From UBA10649 sp965278965 (GTDB lineage: Bacteria > Actinomycetota > Actinomycetes > S36-B12): a DNA stretch of 64,000 bases. Where the stretch lies: the NCBI GenBank assembly GCA_965278965.1, contig OZ257127.1:3534001-3598000 (forward strand). The letters run 5' to 3'. Positions 42,867-55,802 of this stretch are shown here, piece by piece. Under the pieces are notes generated by a model. That model did not search any database. It was not told the origin of the DNA and saw nothing but the letters and a program-made list of their open reading frames with translations. The stretch's first letter is position 1; every line of letters begins with the position of its first letter. The translations under genes and the position numbers were made by a program.

Positions 42867-44056
42867 CGTGGAGCCAGCGCTGGCAGTCGGCCCTCATGGA
42901 CAACTACGGCACGCCGCCGCTCCTGCTCGTGCGCGGTGAGGGGTCGCGCGTGTGGGACTACGAGGGACGGGAGTACGTCGACCTGGTCGCCGGCATCGCC
43001 GTCAACTCCCTCGGCCATGCCGATCCGCGTCTCGTCGCGGCGGTGACGGACCAGCTGTCGACGCTCGGGCACACGAGCAACCTCGCCGCGACGCAGCCGG
43101 CGATCACGCTGGCCGAGCGACTCGTTGGACTGGTCGGCGACCCGTCGGCCCGCGTGTTCTTCTGCAACTCCGGCGCCGAGGCGAACGAGGCGGCGTTCAA
43201 GCTCTCCCGGCTGACGGGCCGCGGCGCCGTCGTCGTCGCCGACCGCAGCTTCCACGGCCGCACGATGGGTGCGCTCGCCCTGACCGCCCAGCCGGCGAAG
43301 GCCGACCCGTTCCGGCCGTTGCCCGGTGACGTCCGGGTCGTGCCGTACGGCGACGCCGTCGCGCTGCGTGAGGCCGTGGACGACTCGGTCGCGGCCGTGT
43401 TCCTCGAGCCGATCCTGGGTGAGTCCGGCGTGGTCGTGCCGCCGGCCGGCTACCTCGCGGCGGCCCGCGCTGCCGCCGACCGGGCCGGGGCACTCCTCGT
43501 GCTCGACGAGGTGCAGACCGGCATCGGGCGCACGGGAGCGTGGTTCGCGCACCAGCACGAGGGCGTCCGGCCGGACGTCGTGACGCTTGCGAAGGGACTC
43601 GCCGGCGGCCTGCCCATCGGTGCCTGCATCGGCCTCGGCCGCGCGGCGTCGCTGTTCACCCCGGGCTCCCATGGGTCGACCTTCGGGGGCAACCCGATCA
43701 GCACGCGCGCGGCGCTCGCGGTGCTCGACGCCATCGACGCCGACGGCCTCCTGGACCGGGCGAAGGCGCTCGGCGAACGGCTCGCCGACGAGCTGGTCGC
43801 CCGGTCCGGCGGCCTGGTCGTGCACGTGCGGGGCCGCGGGCTCATGCTCGCCGCTGTCGTCGGGCCGCCGCCCGCGCCGCGCGCGCCGGAGATCGAGCGG
43901 GCCGCTCGTGCATCCGGGCTTCTCGTCAACGCGATCGGGTCCGACGTCATCCGGGTCGTGCCGCCGCTGACCATCTCCGACGCGGAGGTCGACGCCGCTC
44001 TGGACCGGTGGGAGGCGGCGTGCCGCGCGGCCACCGTCACGGCGCCGACGCTGTGA
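42863..44056 (+). CDS. argD: Acetylornithine aminotransferase
   Basis: 397-residue class III PLP aminotransferase. FFCNSGAEANEAAFKLSR, LLVLDEVQTGIGRTGAWF (Asp that contacts the PLP ring nitrogen) and VVTLAKGLAGGLPIGAC (Schiff-base Lys) are all present, followed by GSHGSTFGGNP. Its ATG overlaps argB, and its stop overlaps the GTG of argR. argF, which commonly separates argD and argR in actinobacteria, is absent. Confidence 0.95.
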   Translation: MTWSQRWQSALMDNYGTPPLLLVRGEGSRVWDYEGREYVDLVAGIAVNSLGHADPRLVAAVTDQLSTLGHTSNLAATQPAITLAERLVGLVGDPSARVFFCNSGAEANEAAFKLSRLTGRGAVVVADRSFHGRTMGALALTAQPAKADPFRPLPGDVRVVPYGDAVALREAVDDSVAAVFLEPILGESGVVVPPAGYLAAARAAADRAGALLVLDEVQTGIGRTGAWFAHQHEGVRPDVVTLAKGLAGGLPIGACIGLGRAASLFTPGSHGSTFGGNPISTRAALAVLDAIDADGLLDRAKALGERLADELVARSGGLVVHVRGRGLMLAAVVGPPPAPRAPEIERAARASGLLVNAIGSDVIRVVPPLTISDAEVDAALDRWEAACRAATVTAPTL

Positions 44057-44559
44057 CGGCGTCCGCCCCGCGGACGATGACCGCGCGGCGGGCTCGCGTC
44101 GCGGCGATCGTGGCGAGTCGCGCGATCACGTCGCAGGACGAGCTCCGGCGCGCGCTCGCCGACGAGGGTTTCGCCGTGACGCAGGCGACGTTGTCCCGCG
44201 ATCTCGACGCGGTCGGAGCGGCGAAGGAGCATGGCGCGGACGGCTCAACGACCTACGTCCTCGGCGCGGATGCCGCGATGGACACCTCCCTGCCCGTCGC
44301 GGGCACGGGTGCGGCGCTGGCACGCATAGCTCCCGAGCTGCTGCTGCGGGCCGAGGCGGCGGGCAACATCGCTGTCCTGCACACCCCGCCGGGGGCGGCG
44401 CAGTACTTCGCCGGGCACCTCGACCGCGGCGAGCACGAGGGGATCGTCGGGACGGTCGCCGGCGACGACACGATCGTCATCGTCATGCGCACGCCCGCCC
44501 AGGCCCGGGCGCTGTGCCGCGCGCTACTGTCCCTCGCCGAGCAAAGGAGCGCGCTGTGA
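44053..44559 (+). CDS. argR: Arginine repressor
   Basis: 168 residues. The N-terminal winged helix includes RVAAIVASRAITSQDELRRAL and the recognition segment TQATLSRDLDAVGA. The C-terminal oligomerisation and arginine-binding domain has GNIAVLHTPPGAAQYFA and GTVAGDDTIVIVMRT (the GTxxGDDT motif). It should bind the ARG box before argC when arginine is plentiful. The GTG overlaps the argD stop. Confidence 0.95.
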   Translation: MTASAPRTMTARRARVAAIVASRAITSQDELRRALADEGFAVTQATLSRDLDAVGAAKEHGADGSTTYVLGADAAMDTSLPVAGTGAALARIAPELLLRAEAAGNIAVLHTPPGAAQYFAGHLDRGEHEGIVGTVAGDDTIVIVMRTPAQARALCRALLSLAEQRSAL

Positions 44560-44594
44560 ACCTGCGAGCCCCGGAGCAGCCGAACGGAGGACCC

Positions 44595-46010
44595 GTGACC
44601 GACGCCAGCCAGCCGACCCGCCTGTGGGGCGGCCGCTTCGCCGGTGGTCCGTCCGACGCGATGGCCGCGTTGAGCCTGTCGACGCCGTTCGACTGGCGGC
44701 TGGCGCCCTACGACCTCACGCAGACCGCGGCGCATGCCCGGGTTCTGCACGGCGCCGGCCTGCTGACCGACGACGAGCTCCTCGCCGTCACGGACGCGTT
44801 GACCGCGATCGCCGCCGAGGTCATCGACGGCACCTTGGTGCCGCATCCGTCCGACGAGGACGTGCACACGGCGATCGAGCGGTCGCTCGTCGAGCGTCTG
44901 GGCGAGCTCGGTGGTCGGCTGCGCGCAGGGCGCAGCCGGAACGACCAGGTGTCCACCGACTTCCGGCTGTACCTGCGCGACCACGCCGCGGAGGTGGCGC
45001 GCGCCGTCACCGACCTGCAGCAGGCGCTGCTCGACCAAGCGCTCGCCCACGTCGACACGGTCTCGCCCGGCTTCACCCATCTCCAGCACGCGCAGCCCGT
45101 CTCGTTCGGGCATGAGCTCGGCAAGCACGTGCATGCCCTGGCGCGCGACGTCGAGCGTCTGGCTGACTGGGACCGCCGGACCTCGCGGTCGCCCCTCGGC
45201 GCCGGTGCTCTCGCCGGCTCGAGCCTCGGGCTTGACCCCGAGGCGGTGGCCAAGGACCTCGGCTTCGACTCGGCGCTGGCCAACTCGATCGACGCGACGA
45301 GCGACCGCGACTGGGTCGCGGAGTTCTTGTTCGTCGCGGCCATGATCGGCGTGCACCTGTCGCGGCTCTCGGAGGAGGTCATCCTCATGGCGAGCCGCGA
45401 GTTCGGCTGGGCGACTCTCGACGACGCGTGGTCCACCGGGTCGTCGATCATGCCGCAGAAGAAGAACCCCGACGTTGCCGAGCTCGCACGCGGCAAGTCG
45501 GGCCGCCTAATCGGGAACCTGACCGGCCTGCTCGCGACGTTGAAGGGTCTGCCCTTCGGCTACAACCGCGACCTTCAGGAGGACAAGGAGCCGGTGTTCG
45601 ACACCGTCGAGCAGCTCCTGCTCGTCCTGCCGGCGATGACGGGGATGATCGCGACCCTGCGGTTCGACACCGCCCGGATGGCCGCGTCGGCCCCGGAGGG
45701 GTTCGCCCTGGCGACGGACATCGCCGAGTGGCTCGTCCGGGAGGGCGTGCCCTTCCGACAGGCGCACGAGATCGCGGGCGGCTGCGTGCGCGCGGCCGAG
45801 GACCGCGGCGTCGAGCTGTGGGACCTGTCCGACGAGGAGCTCGCCGCTGTCGCCCCCGAGCTCACGCCGACGGTGCGGGAGGTGCTGACCGTCCGCGGCT
45901 CGCTGGACTCGCGATCGGCCTTCGGCGGCACTGCTCCGGCGCGCGTGGCCGAGCAGCTCGCCGCACTCGCGGCGGTGCTGGACGCCCAGCGACTGCGCTG
46001 GGCCGCCTGA
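44595..46010 (+). CDS. argH: Argininosuccinate lyase
   Basis: 471 residues of the fumarase/aspartase superfamily. LWGGRFAGGPSDAMAALS opens the protein. SRNDQVSTDFRLYLRD and TVSPGFTHLQHAQPVSFGHE are substrate-binding and catalytic regions. GSSIMPQKKNPDVAEL is the superfamily signature. The GTG after ACGGAGG is preferred; a GTG 13 codons earlier overlaps the argR stop but has no ribosome site. argG, its usual partner, is not in the window. Confidence 0.95.
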   Translation: MTDASQPTRLWGGRFAGGPSDAMAALSLSTPFDWRLAPYDLTQTAAHARVLHGAGLLTDDELLAVTDALTAIAAEVIDGTLVPHPSDEDVHTAIERSLVERLGELGGRLRAGRSRNDQVSTDFRLYLRDHAAEVARAVTDLQQALLDQALAHVDTVSPGFTHLQHAQPVSFGHELGKHVHALARDVERLADWDRRTSRSPLGAGALAGSSLGLDPEAVAKDLGFDSALANSIDATSDRDWVAEFLFVAAMIGVHLSRLSEEVILMASREFGWATLDDAWSTGSSIMPQKKNPDVAELARGKSGRLIGNLTGLLATLKGLPFGYNRDLQEDKEPVFDTVEQLLLVLPAMTGMIATLRFDTARMAASAPEGFALATDIAEWLVREGVPFRQAHEIAGGCVRAAEDRGVELWDLSDEELAAVAPELTPTVREVLTVRGSLDSRSAFGGTAPARVAEQLAALAAVLDAQRLRWAA

Positions 46011-46028
46011 CCGCCGAGACGCCTCTAG

Positions 46029-46067
46029 TGGTCGTTATGAGTCCGATATGTCCGGTTATAGCGACCA
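46029..46067. repeat. Inverted repeat between argH and the glycosylase gene
   Basis: TGGTCGTTAT (46029-46038) pairs with ATAGCGACCA (46058-46067) with one G-T wobble and a 19-nt AT-richer centre that contains two GTCCG units. It is notably less GC-rich than its surroundings. It may be an operator or a terminator for argH. A TTATAG segment inside could be part of a promoter for the following gene. Confidence 0.5.
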
Positions 46068-46092
46068 TTCAAGGCGCGTCGGCGGGGCAAGG

Positions 46093-46704
46093 GTGAGCGG
46101 CGACGTGCGGGAGCTGCTGGCCGAGCACGCCGCGGCGGTCGCGCCGCTGCTGCTCGGAGCGCTCGTCACCTCACGCATCGACGGCCGTACCGTGACGGTC
46201 CGCGTGACGGAAGTCGAGGCGTACGGGGGAGTGGGCGAGGACCCCGGCTCGCACGCGTTCCGGCGCCAGGGTCGCAAGAACGCGACCATGTTCGGCCCGG
46301 CCGGCCATGCGTACGTCTACTTCACCTACGGCATGCACTGGTGCCTCAACGTCGTGACCGGTGAAGCTGGCGAGGCCGGCGCCGTCCTCCTCCGGGCCGG
46401 CGAGGTCGTCACGGGCGTCGAGGTCGCCCGCGAGCGACGGGAGACGGCGCTGCGCGACCGTGACCTGGCCCGGGGGCCGGCCCGCCTCACGAAGGCGCTC
46501 GGCGTGACGGGTGCACTCGACGGTGTCGACCTCCTGTCCCGCCGGGGACCGCTGCGACTGAGCCTGGCCGGCGCGCCCGCCACTGGTTTCGCCACAGGTC
46601 CGCGGACCGGCGTCGGCGGCGACGGGGCGGCCACGCCGTGGCGCTTCTACCTGCCCGGTGAGCAGTCGGTCAGCCCGTACCGCCCGGCCGCCCGGCGGGC
46701 CTAG
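46093..46704 (+). CDS. 3-methyladenine DNA glycosylase (AAG/MPG family)
   Basis: 203 residues. RVTEVEAYGGVGEDPGSHAFRR contains the catalytic Glu region, and MFGPAGHAYVYFTYGMHWCLNVV is the family core. LARGPARLTKALGV and FYLPGEQSVSPYR complete it. The enzyme excises alkylated purines. An upstream ATG at 46048 lies in the loop of an inverted repeat, so the GTG after GGCAAGG is preferred. The stop TAG is part of the -10-like box of the next gene. Confidence 0.92.
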   Translation: MSGDVRELLAEHAAAVAPLLLGALVTSRIDGRTVTVRVTEVEAYGGVGEDPGSHAFRRQGRKNATMFGPAGHAYVYFTYGMHWCLNVVTGEAGEAGAVLLRAGEVVTGVEVARERRETALRDRDLARGPARLTKALGVTGALDGVDLLSRRGPLRLSLAGAPATGFATGPRTGVGGDGAATPWRFYLPGEQSVSPYRPAARRA

Positions 46705-46713
46705 CCTGCGTCC

Positions 46714-47232
46714 ATGGCGATGGACATCCAGGCCGGCACCGAGCGGGACCTGCTCGAAGGGCACCTCGACGGGATGCGCGCGACCGTCGTGCGCAAGGCT
46801 TCCGGCGTCGCGTGGGCTGACGCGACCCGGCGCCTCGGCCCGTCGGCGACGAGCATCGCCGGCGTCCTCAAGCACCTGATCGAGGTCGAGCGGTGGTGGT
46901 TCCGGTACCACCTCGAGGGTGAGGACGGGATCGGGTTCTGGGCGACGGATGCTGACCCCGATGGCGACTTCGCGCTCGCCGATGACGACAGCGTGGAGAG
47001 CCTGGTCGCGGTGTACGAGGCCGAGTGCGCGATCAGCCGCGCGAATGCGGCGAGGCACGATCTCAACGACCAGTGCGCCCGGGCCGGCCGCAGCGGCCAC
47101 CGTCCGTCGCTCCGGTGGATCTACGTCCACATGATCGAGGAGGTGGCTCGCCACAACGGCCACCTCGACATCTACCGCGAGCTCATCGACGGCGCGACCG
47201 GTCGCTGGCTGGACGACGACCGCAGTCCCTGA
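46714..47232 (+). CDS. DUF664/DinB-like four-helix protein
   Basis: 172 residues. SIAGVLKHLIEVERWWFRYHLEG and the late EEVARHNGHLDIYREL supply the three spaced His of the DinB/DUF664 metal site. The superfamily includes mycothiol-dependent enzymes (MST), which fits an actinobacterium; the exact reaction is unknown. TAGCCT at 46702-46707, overlapping the preceding stop, lies 6 nt before the ATG, suggesting a leaderless message. Confidence 0.82.
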   Translation: MAMDIQAGTERDLLEGHLDGMRATVVRKASGVAWADATRRLGPSATSIAGVLKHLIEVERWWFRYHLEGEDGIGFWATDADPDGDFALADDDSVESLVAVYEAECAISRANAARHDLNDQCARAGRSGHRPSLRWIYVHMIEEVARHNGHLDIYRELIDGATGRWLDDDRSP

Positions 47233-47260
47233 CGGCGCCGCCGTACGGAAGGATGTCGGC

Positions 47261-48538
47261 GTGTCCACGATCATCGACGACCTGTCCTGGCGCGGCCTCA
47301 TCGCGCACAGCACCGACCTCGACGCGCTGCGTGAGGCCACGCAGGCCGGGCCGATCACCTTGTACTGCGGCTTCGACCCGACGGCTCCGAGTCTGCACTT
47401 GGGCAACCTGGTCCAGATCCTGACGGTCCGGCGCTTCCAGCAGCACGGGCACCGACCCTTGGCGCTGGTCGGCGGCTCGACGGGCCTGATCGGCGATCCG
47501 AAGATGTCCGGCGAGCGGACTTTGAACCCCGTCGACGTCGTGCAGGAGTGGGTCGAGCGCATCCGCGGCCAGCTCGAGCCATTCTTCGACTTCGCCGGCG
47601 ACAACGCCGCCGTCATGGTCAACAACTACGACTGGACCGCCGGCGTCTCGGTCCTGGAGTTCCTCCGCGACATCGGCAAGCACTTCCCGGTGAACCGCAT
47701 GCTCGACCGCGAGGCTGTCGCGGCCCGACTGGCCGCCGGCGGGATCTCGTTCACCGAGTTCAGCTACCAGATCCTGCAGTCCTTCGACTACCTGCAGCTG
47801 CACCGGCAGTACGGCTGCGTGCTGCAGACCGGTGGCTCGGACCAGTGGGGCAACATCACCGCAGGCGTCGACCTCATCCGTCGCGCAGAGGCGACGAGCG
47901 TGCACGCGCTCGCAACGCCGCTGCTCACCAAGGCCGATGGCGGCAAGTTCGGCAAGACGGAGACCGGCACGGTCTGGCTCGACCCGGCGATGATGAGCCC
48001 GTACGCGTTCTTCCAGTTCTGCCTGAACGTTGACGACCGGGACGTGCCGACCTGGCTGCGCACGTTCAGCTTCGCCGGACCGGATGAGGTCGACGGCCTC
48101 ATCGCGGCCACGTCCGACAGGCCGGCCGCGCGCGAGGCCCAGCGCTTCGTCGCCCGCGAGCTCACCGCCCTCGTCCACGGCGTGGGCGAGCGCGACGCCG
48201 CCGAGGCAGCCGGTCGCGCGCTGTTCGGCCAGGGCGACCTCGAGGGTCTGCCACCCGCGACCCTGGACGCCGCTCTGGCCGAGGCTCCGCACGTGGTCCT
48301 CGAGCCGGCCGACATCGTGGGGGAGGAGCTCCCGGCCGTCGACGAGCTGTTCGCCCGCACCGGTCTGGTCGCCAGCCGGTCGGCCGCGCGTCGGACCGTC
48401 GAGGAGGGTGGGGCATACGTGAACAACGTGCGCGTCACCGACGCGGCGTCCCGGCCTCGCGTGGCGGACCTGCACCACGGACGCTGGCTCGTGCTGCGTC
48501 GCGGGAAGAAGGCGTTCGCCGGCGTGCGCCTGCCCTGA
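47261..48538 (+). CDS. tyrS: Tyrosyl-tRNA synthetase
   Basis: 425-residue class I synthetase. YCGFDPTAPSLHLGNLVQIL contains the HxGH-like HLGN. GGSDQWGNITAG binds tyrosine, and KFGKTETG is the KMSKS-type loop. The C-terminal S4 RNA-binding domain covers about 355-425 (ARRTVEEGGAYVNNVRVTD). The GTG lies after GGAAGG. No T-box leader is visible upstream. The rRNA operon follows. Confidence 0.97.
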   Translation: MSTIIDDLSWRGLIAHSTDLDALREATQAGPITLYCGFDPTAPSLHLGNLVQILTVRRFQQHGHRPLALVGGSTGLIGDPKMSGERTLNPVDVVQEWVERIRGQLEPFFDFAGDNAAVMVNNYDWTAGVSVLEFLRDIGKHFPVNRMLDREAVAARLAAGGISFTEFSYQILQSFDYLQLHRQYGCVLQTGGSDQWGNITAGVDLIRRAEATSVHALATPLLTKADGGKFGKTETGTVWLDPAMMSPYAFFQFCLNVDDRDVPTWLRTFSFAGPDEVDGLIAATSDRPAAREAQRFVARELTALVHGVGERDAAEAAGRALFGQGDLEGLPPATLDAALAEAPHVVLEPADIVGEELPAVDELFARTGLVASRSAARRTVEEGGAYVNNVRVTDAASRPRVADLHHGRWLVLRRGKKAFAGVRLP

Positions 48539-48618
48539 CAGGCCCGTATCGAAAAGTGCTGCGGGCCAACATCTTTCAGGGTTCCGTGCCGCTCGGGCGA
48601 TCGGCCAGGGCCCTCGAT

Positions 48619-48648
48619 TTGACCTCGCCGCAGAGCACGTCGTATGGT
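48619..48648 (+). promoter_or_regulatory. rRNA promoter, upstream copy
   Basis: TTGACC (48619-48624) and TATGGT (48643-48648) are separated by 18 bp, a good sigma-70-type pair. It lies about 360 bp before the 16S gene, in the 471-bp gap after tyrS, which holds no credible coding sequence. Confidence 0.65.
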
Positions 48649-48788
48649 TTACCCACCGCAAGGGAGAACCGGACACCAAGCCGCTCTTCTCGAAGGGGAC
48701 TGAGTCTCCGCGAGGGTGCGCCAAGCTAGGCCGGTCCTGCGGGAGCTGACAGAAAAAGAAGGTCGAACAACACGCAGGTCACTGCGTT

Positions 48789-48817
48789 TTGACTCAGCCG
48801 CTCGGACTCTGTAAGTT
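48789..48817 (+). promoter_or_regulatory. rRNA promoter, downstream copy
   Basis: TTGACT (48789-48794) and TAAGTT (48812-48817) have an exact 17-bp spacer. TAAGNT is the usual -10 of actinobacterial rRNA promoters. It is preceded by an A-rich GAAAAAGAAGG tract at about 48752-48762 that could serve as an UP-like region. It is the better of the two candidates. Confidence 0.75.
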
Positions 48818-48870
48818 AGGAACGTTGCCCCAAAACGAGGTCGAAAGCCTCGCCGAGGTGCGCGCCCGCT

Positions 48871-48894
48871 CCTTGAGAACTCAACAGCGTGTCA
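48871..48894 (+). promoter_or_regulatory. rRNA leader boxA-like region and 5' arm of the 16S processing stem
   Basis: CCTTGAGAACTCAACAGCGTG is the antitermination/processing block typical of actinobacterial rRNA leaders. CAACAGCGTGTCA at 48882-48894 is the exact reverse complement of TGACACGCTGTTG at 50699-50711 in the spacer, so the two form the 13-bp RNase III stem that brackets the 16S rRNA. Confidence 0.75.
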
Positions 48895-49009
48895 CATGTC
48901 AATGCCAATACCCCGTGTTCGGGGCGGCTCATTCGAGCCCATCCGAACCGGATTCCTTTGGTAGATATAGAGCACACAGCTCTGACTCTGCCAGTGTCAC
49001 AACTCATTC

Positions 49010-54032
<5,023 letters not shown>

Positions 54033-54144
54033 TTATCAAAACACTCGCGTCCACTGTGCGGTTCCCGAGATTCGGTCGGGAACCTCGAGTCTGCCGACGG
54101 CTTTTGCTGTCGCGGACTCGGTTCAAACTGACATCTCAATAGAG

Positions 54145-54262
54145 TTTCGGCGGCCATAGCGAGAGGGAAACGCCCGGCTCCATTCCGAACCCGGAAGCTA
54201 AGCCTCTCAGCGCCGATGGTACTGCGTGGGTGACCGCGTGGGAGAGTAGGACGCCGCCGGAC
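54145..54262 (+). rRNA. rrf: 5S ribosomal RNA
   Basis: About 117 nt. CGGCGGCCATAGCG at the 5' end pairs with GACGCCGCCGG at the 3' end. Internal CGCCCGGCTCCATTCCGAAC and GGGAGAGTAGGACG are 5S signatures. It lies 112 bp after the 23S gene, the standard third gene of the operon. Confidence 0.95.
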
Positions 54263-54270
54263 AATTTTTT

Positions 54271-54306
54271 GACTAAGGCCACCTTCGGGTGGCCTTAGTC
54301 ATTTTC
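54271..54306 (+). terminator. rRNA operon terminator
   Basis: A 13-bp perfect stem (54271-54283 with 54288-54300) closes a TTCG tetraloop and is followed by ATTTTC. A TTTTTT run also precedes the stem at 54265-54270, so the element could stop transcription from either side. It is a strong intrinsic terminator 9 nt after 5S. Confidence 0.92.
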
Positions 54307-54356
54307 GGGGCCCGGTAATCCGGGCGCCCATCAGCAACCGTGGAAGGATCGGACCC

Positions 54357-55793
54357 GTGGCCGGCAGCGCTCCAGACCGTCGAGGCTCAGCCCCCGGGTC
54401 ACGCCCTCGTAGTGGCAAGCCGGCGGGGTCACGGCCTCCGGGTGGTAAGCCCGGGTCGAAGCCGGCGGGGTCACGGCCCGCGGGATCACGTCCGCCGGGG
54501 TCGAAGCCTGCGAGCGCAAAGCCGGCAGGTTCACGGCCGCCGGGGTCCAAGCCGTCCGGGTCGCGTCCCGAGGGCGCTGGCGGTGCTGGATCTCGGCCTG
54601 CTGGGTCACGTCCTCCTGGCGCCAAGGCCGCGGGATCGCGGCCGTCCAGCGCGGGCGCGCCCGGTTCTCGTACGTCTGGTGCGCGTCCTCCGGGTTCTAA
54701 GCCGGCGGGGTCGCGTCCTCCGGGTTCTAAGCCGGCGGGGTCGCGTCCTCCGGGTTCTAAGCCGGCGGGGTCGCGTCCTCCGGGTTCTAAGCCGGCGGGG
54801 TCGCGTCCTCCGGGTTCTAAGCCGGCGGGGTCGCGTCCTCCGGGTTCTAAGCCGGCGGGGTCGCGTCCTCCGGGTTCTAAGCCGGCGGGGTCGCGTCCTC
54901 CGGGTTCTAAGCCGGCGGGGTCTCGCCCGGCCGGCGGCAGGCCGTCGGGTTCGGCTGACGCTCCCCGCCGTAGCGGGCCGCGGCCTCCGGCCAGCGGCGC
55001 TCCGCGCAGCGGTCCCCGTCGGCCCCCGGCCGGCCGTGGCGGCTCGGCGTCCGCCGTCGTGCGGACTCCGCGGCCCCCGAGCGGTCCGCAGATTCCCGAT
55101 GACGTTCTGGCCGACGAGCTCGATCCGTCCGTCCTGAACGAGCTGAGGACCCTGCCGGACGACCTCGGCACGCGCGTTGCCCGTCACCTCGTCGCGGCGG
55201 ATCGCCTTCTCGTCGAGGGCGACGTCCCCCGAGCGCGTGCGCACACCCGTGAGGCCAAGAGACTGGCTGGCCGAGTGGCGGCCGTGCGTGAGGCTTCGGG
55301 AATCACCGCCTACCTCGACGGCGACTACGAAGAAGCCTTGTCCGACCTCCGTGCCCTTCGACGGATGCGCGGCACAGACGAGTACGTGCCGATGATGGCC
55401 GACTGCGAGCGAGGCCTCGGTCGACCCGAGCGGGCACTGGAGCTGCTGCATGCTCTCGACCCGCGCTCGCTCGATGCGGCCGGCCGGGTCGAGGCCGCGC
55501 TGGTGAGCGCGGGTGCCCGAGCTGACCTCGGTCAGCTCGACGCCGCGCTGCTCGTCCTGCGCGCCCCGGAGTTCGGGCGCCTGCCCGCCGGAACGCCCCG
55601 TGCGCGGCTTGAGTACGCCTACGCAGACCTGCTCGCCACCGCTGGGCGTGCAGACGAGGCGCACGCGTGGCTCGTCCGTGCAGCGGCATCCGATGTGGAG
55701 AACCAGACCGATGCCGCCGAGCGCCTCGCCCCCGAGGACCCGGTCCTGCTGGGCCTGGAGGACGACGAGGCCACTGAGCCTGCGCCCGAGTGA
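54357..55793 (+). CDS. TPR-like protein with a long Pro/Gly/Ser/Lys/Arg repeat tail at the N-terminus
   Basis: 478 residues. Residues 1-225 are low-complexity and basic, built of PGSKPAGSRP-like decapeptides and surely disordered. Residues 245-478 are helical: LPDDLGTRVARHLVAADRLL, then TPR-like units such as AYLDGDYEEALSDLRAL and ADLGQLDAALLVLRAP. A TPR gene of this kind is often found near tlyA-recN in actinobacteria; its function is unknown, and the basic tail suggests nucleic-acid or ribosome binding. The GTG follows GGAAGGA. It is the first gene after the rRNA terminator. Confidence 0.8.
   Translation: MAGSAPDRRGSAPGSRPRSGKPAGSRPPGGKPGSKPAGSRPAGSRPPGSKPASAKPAGSRPPGSKPSGSRPEGAGGAGSRPAGSRPPGAKAAGSRPSSAGAPGSRTSGARPPGSKPAGSRPPGSKPAGSRPPGSKPAGSRPPGSKPAGSRPPGSKPAGSRPPGSKPAGSRPPGSKPAGSRPPGSKPAGSRPAGGRPSGSADAPRRSGPRPPASGAPRSGPRRPPAGRGGSASAVVRTPRPPSGPQIPDDVLADELDPSVLNELRTLPDDLGTRVARHLVAADRLLVEGDVPRARAHTREAKRLAGRVAAVREASGITAYLDGDYEEALSDLRALRRMRGTDEYVPMMADCERGLGRPERALELLHALDPRSLDAAGRVEAALVSAGARADLGQLDAALLVLRAPEFGRLPAGTPRARLEYAYADLLATAGRADEAHAWLVRAAASDVENQTDAAERLAPEDPVLLGLEDDEATEPAPE
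54691..54922 (+). repeat. 30-bp exact tandem repeat inside the TPR-protein gene
   Basis: The unit CGGGTTCTAAGCCGGCGGGG plus TCGCGTCCTC occurs seven times in a row without a mismatch, from 54691 to 54900, then a 22-base partial eighth copy. Each unit keeps the frame and encodes PGSKPAGSRP. Related but diverged units lie upstream from about 54400. The lack of silent differences points to recent expansion. Confidence 0.97.
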
Positions 55794-55802
55794 CCTGGCC
55801 GG

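Noticed and set aside
47233..47260. T-box leader for tyrS (also considered before pheS)
   Set aside because: The gaps are too short and lack the T-box AGGGTGGNACCGCG sequence.
54691..54922. CRISPR array
   Set aside because: The 30-bp units are directly adjacent with no unique spacers and lie in frame in a coding sequence.
54299..55171. 290-codon open frame on the minus strand across the repeat region, rich in GGRDPAGLEP
   Set aside because: It is the antisense reading of the 30-bp tandem repeats and the GC-rich TPR gene; there is no conserved C-terminal domain and the plus frame has a normal TPR domain.
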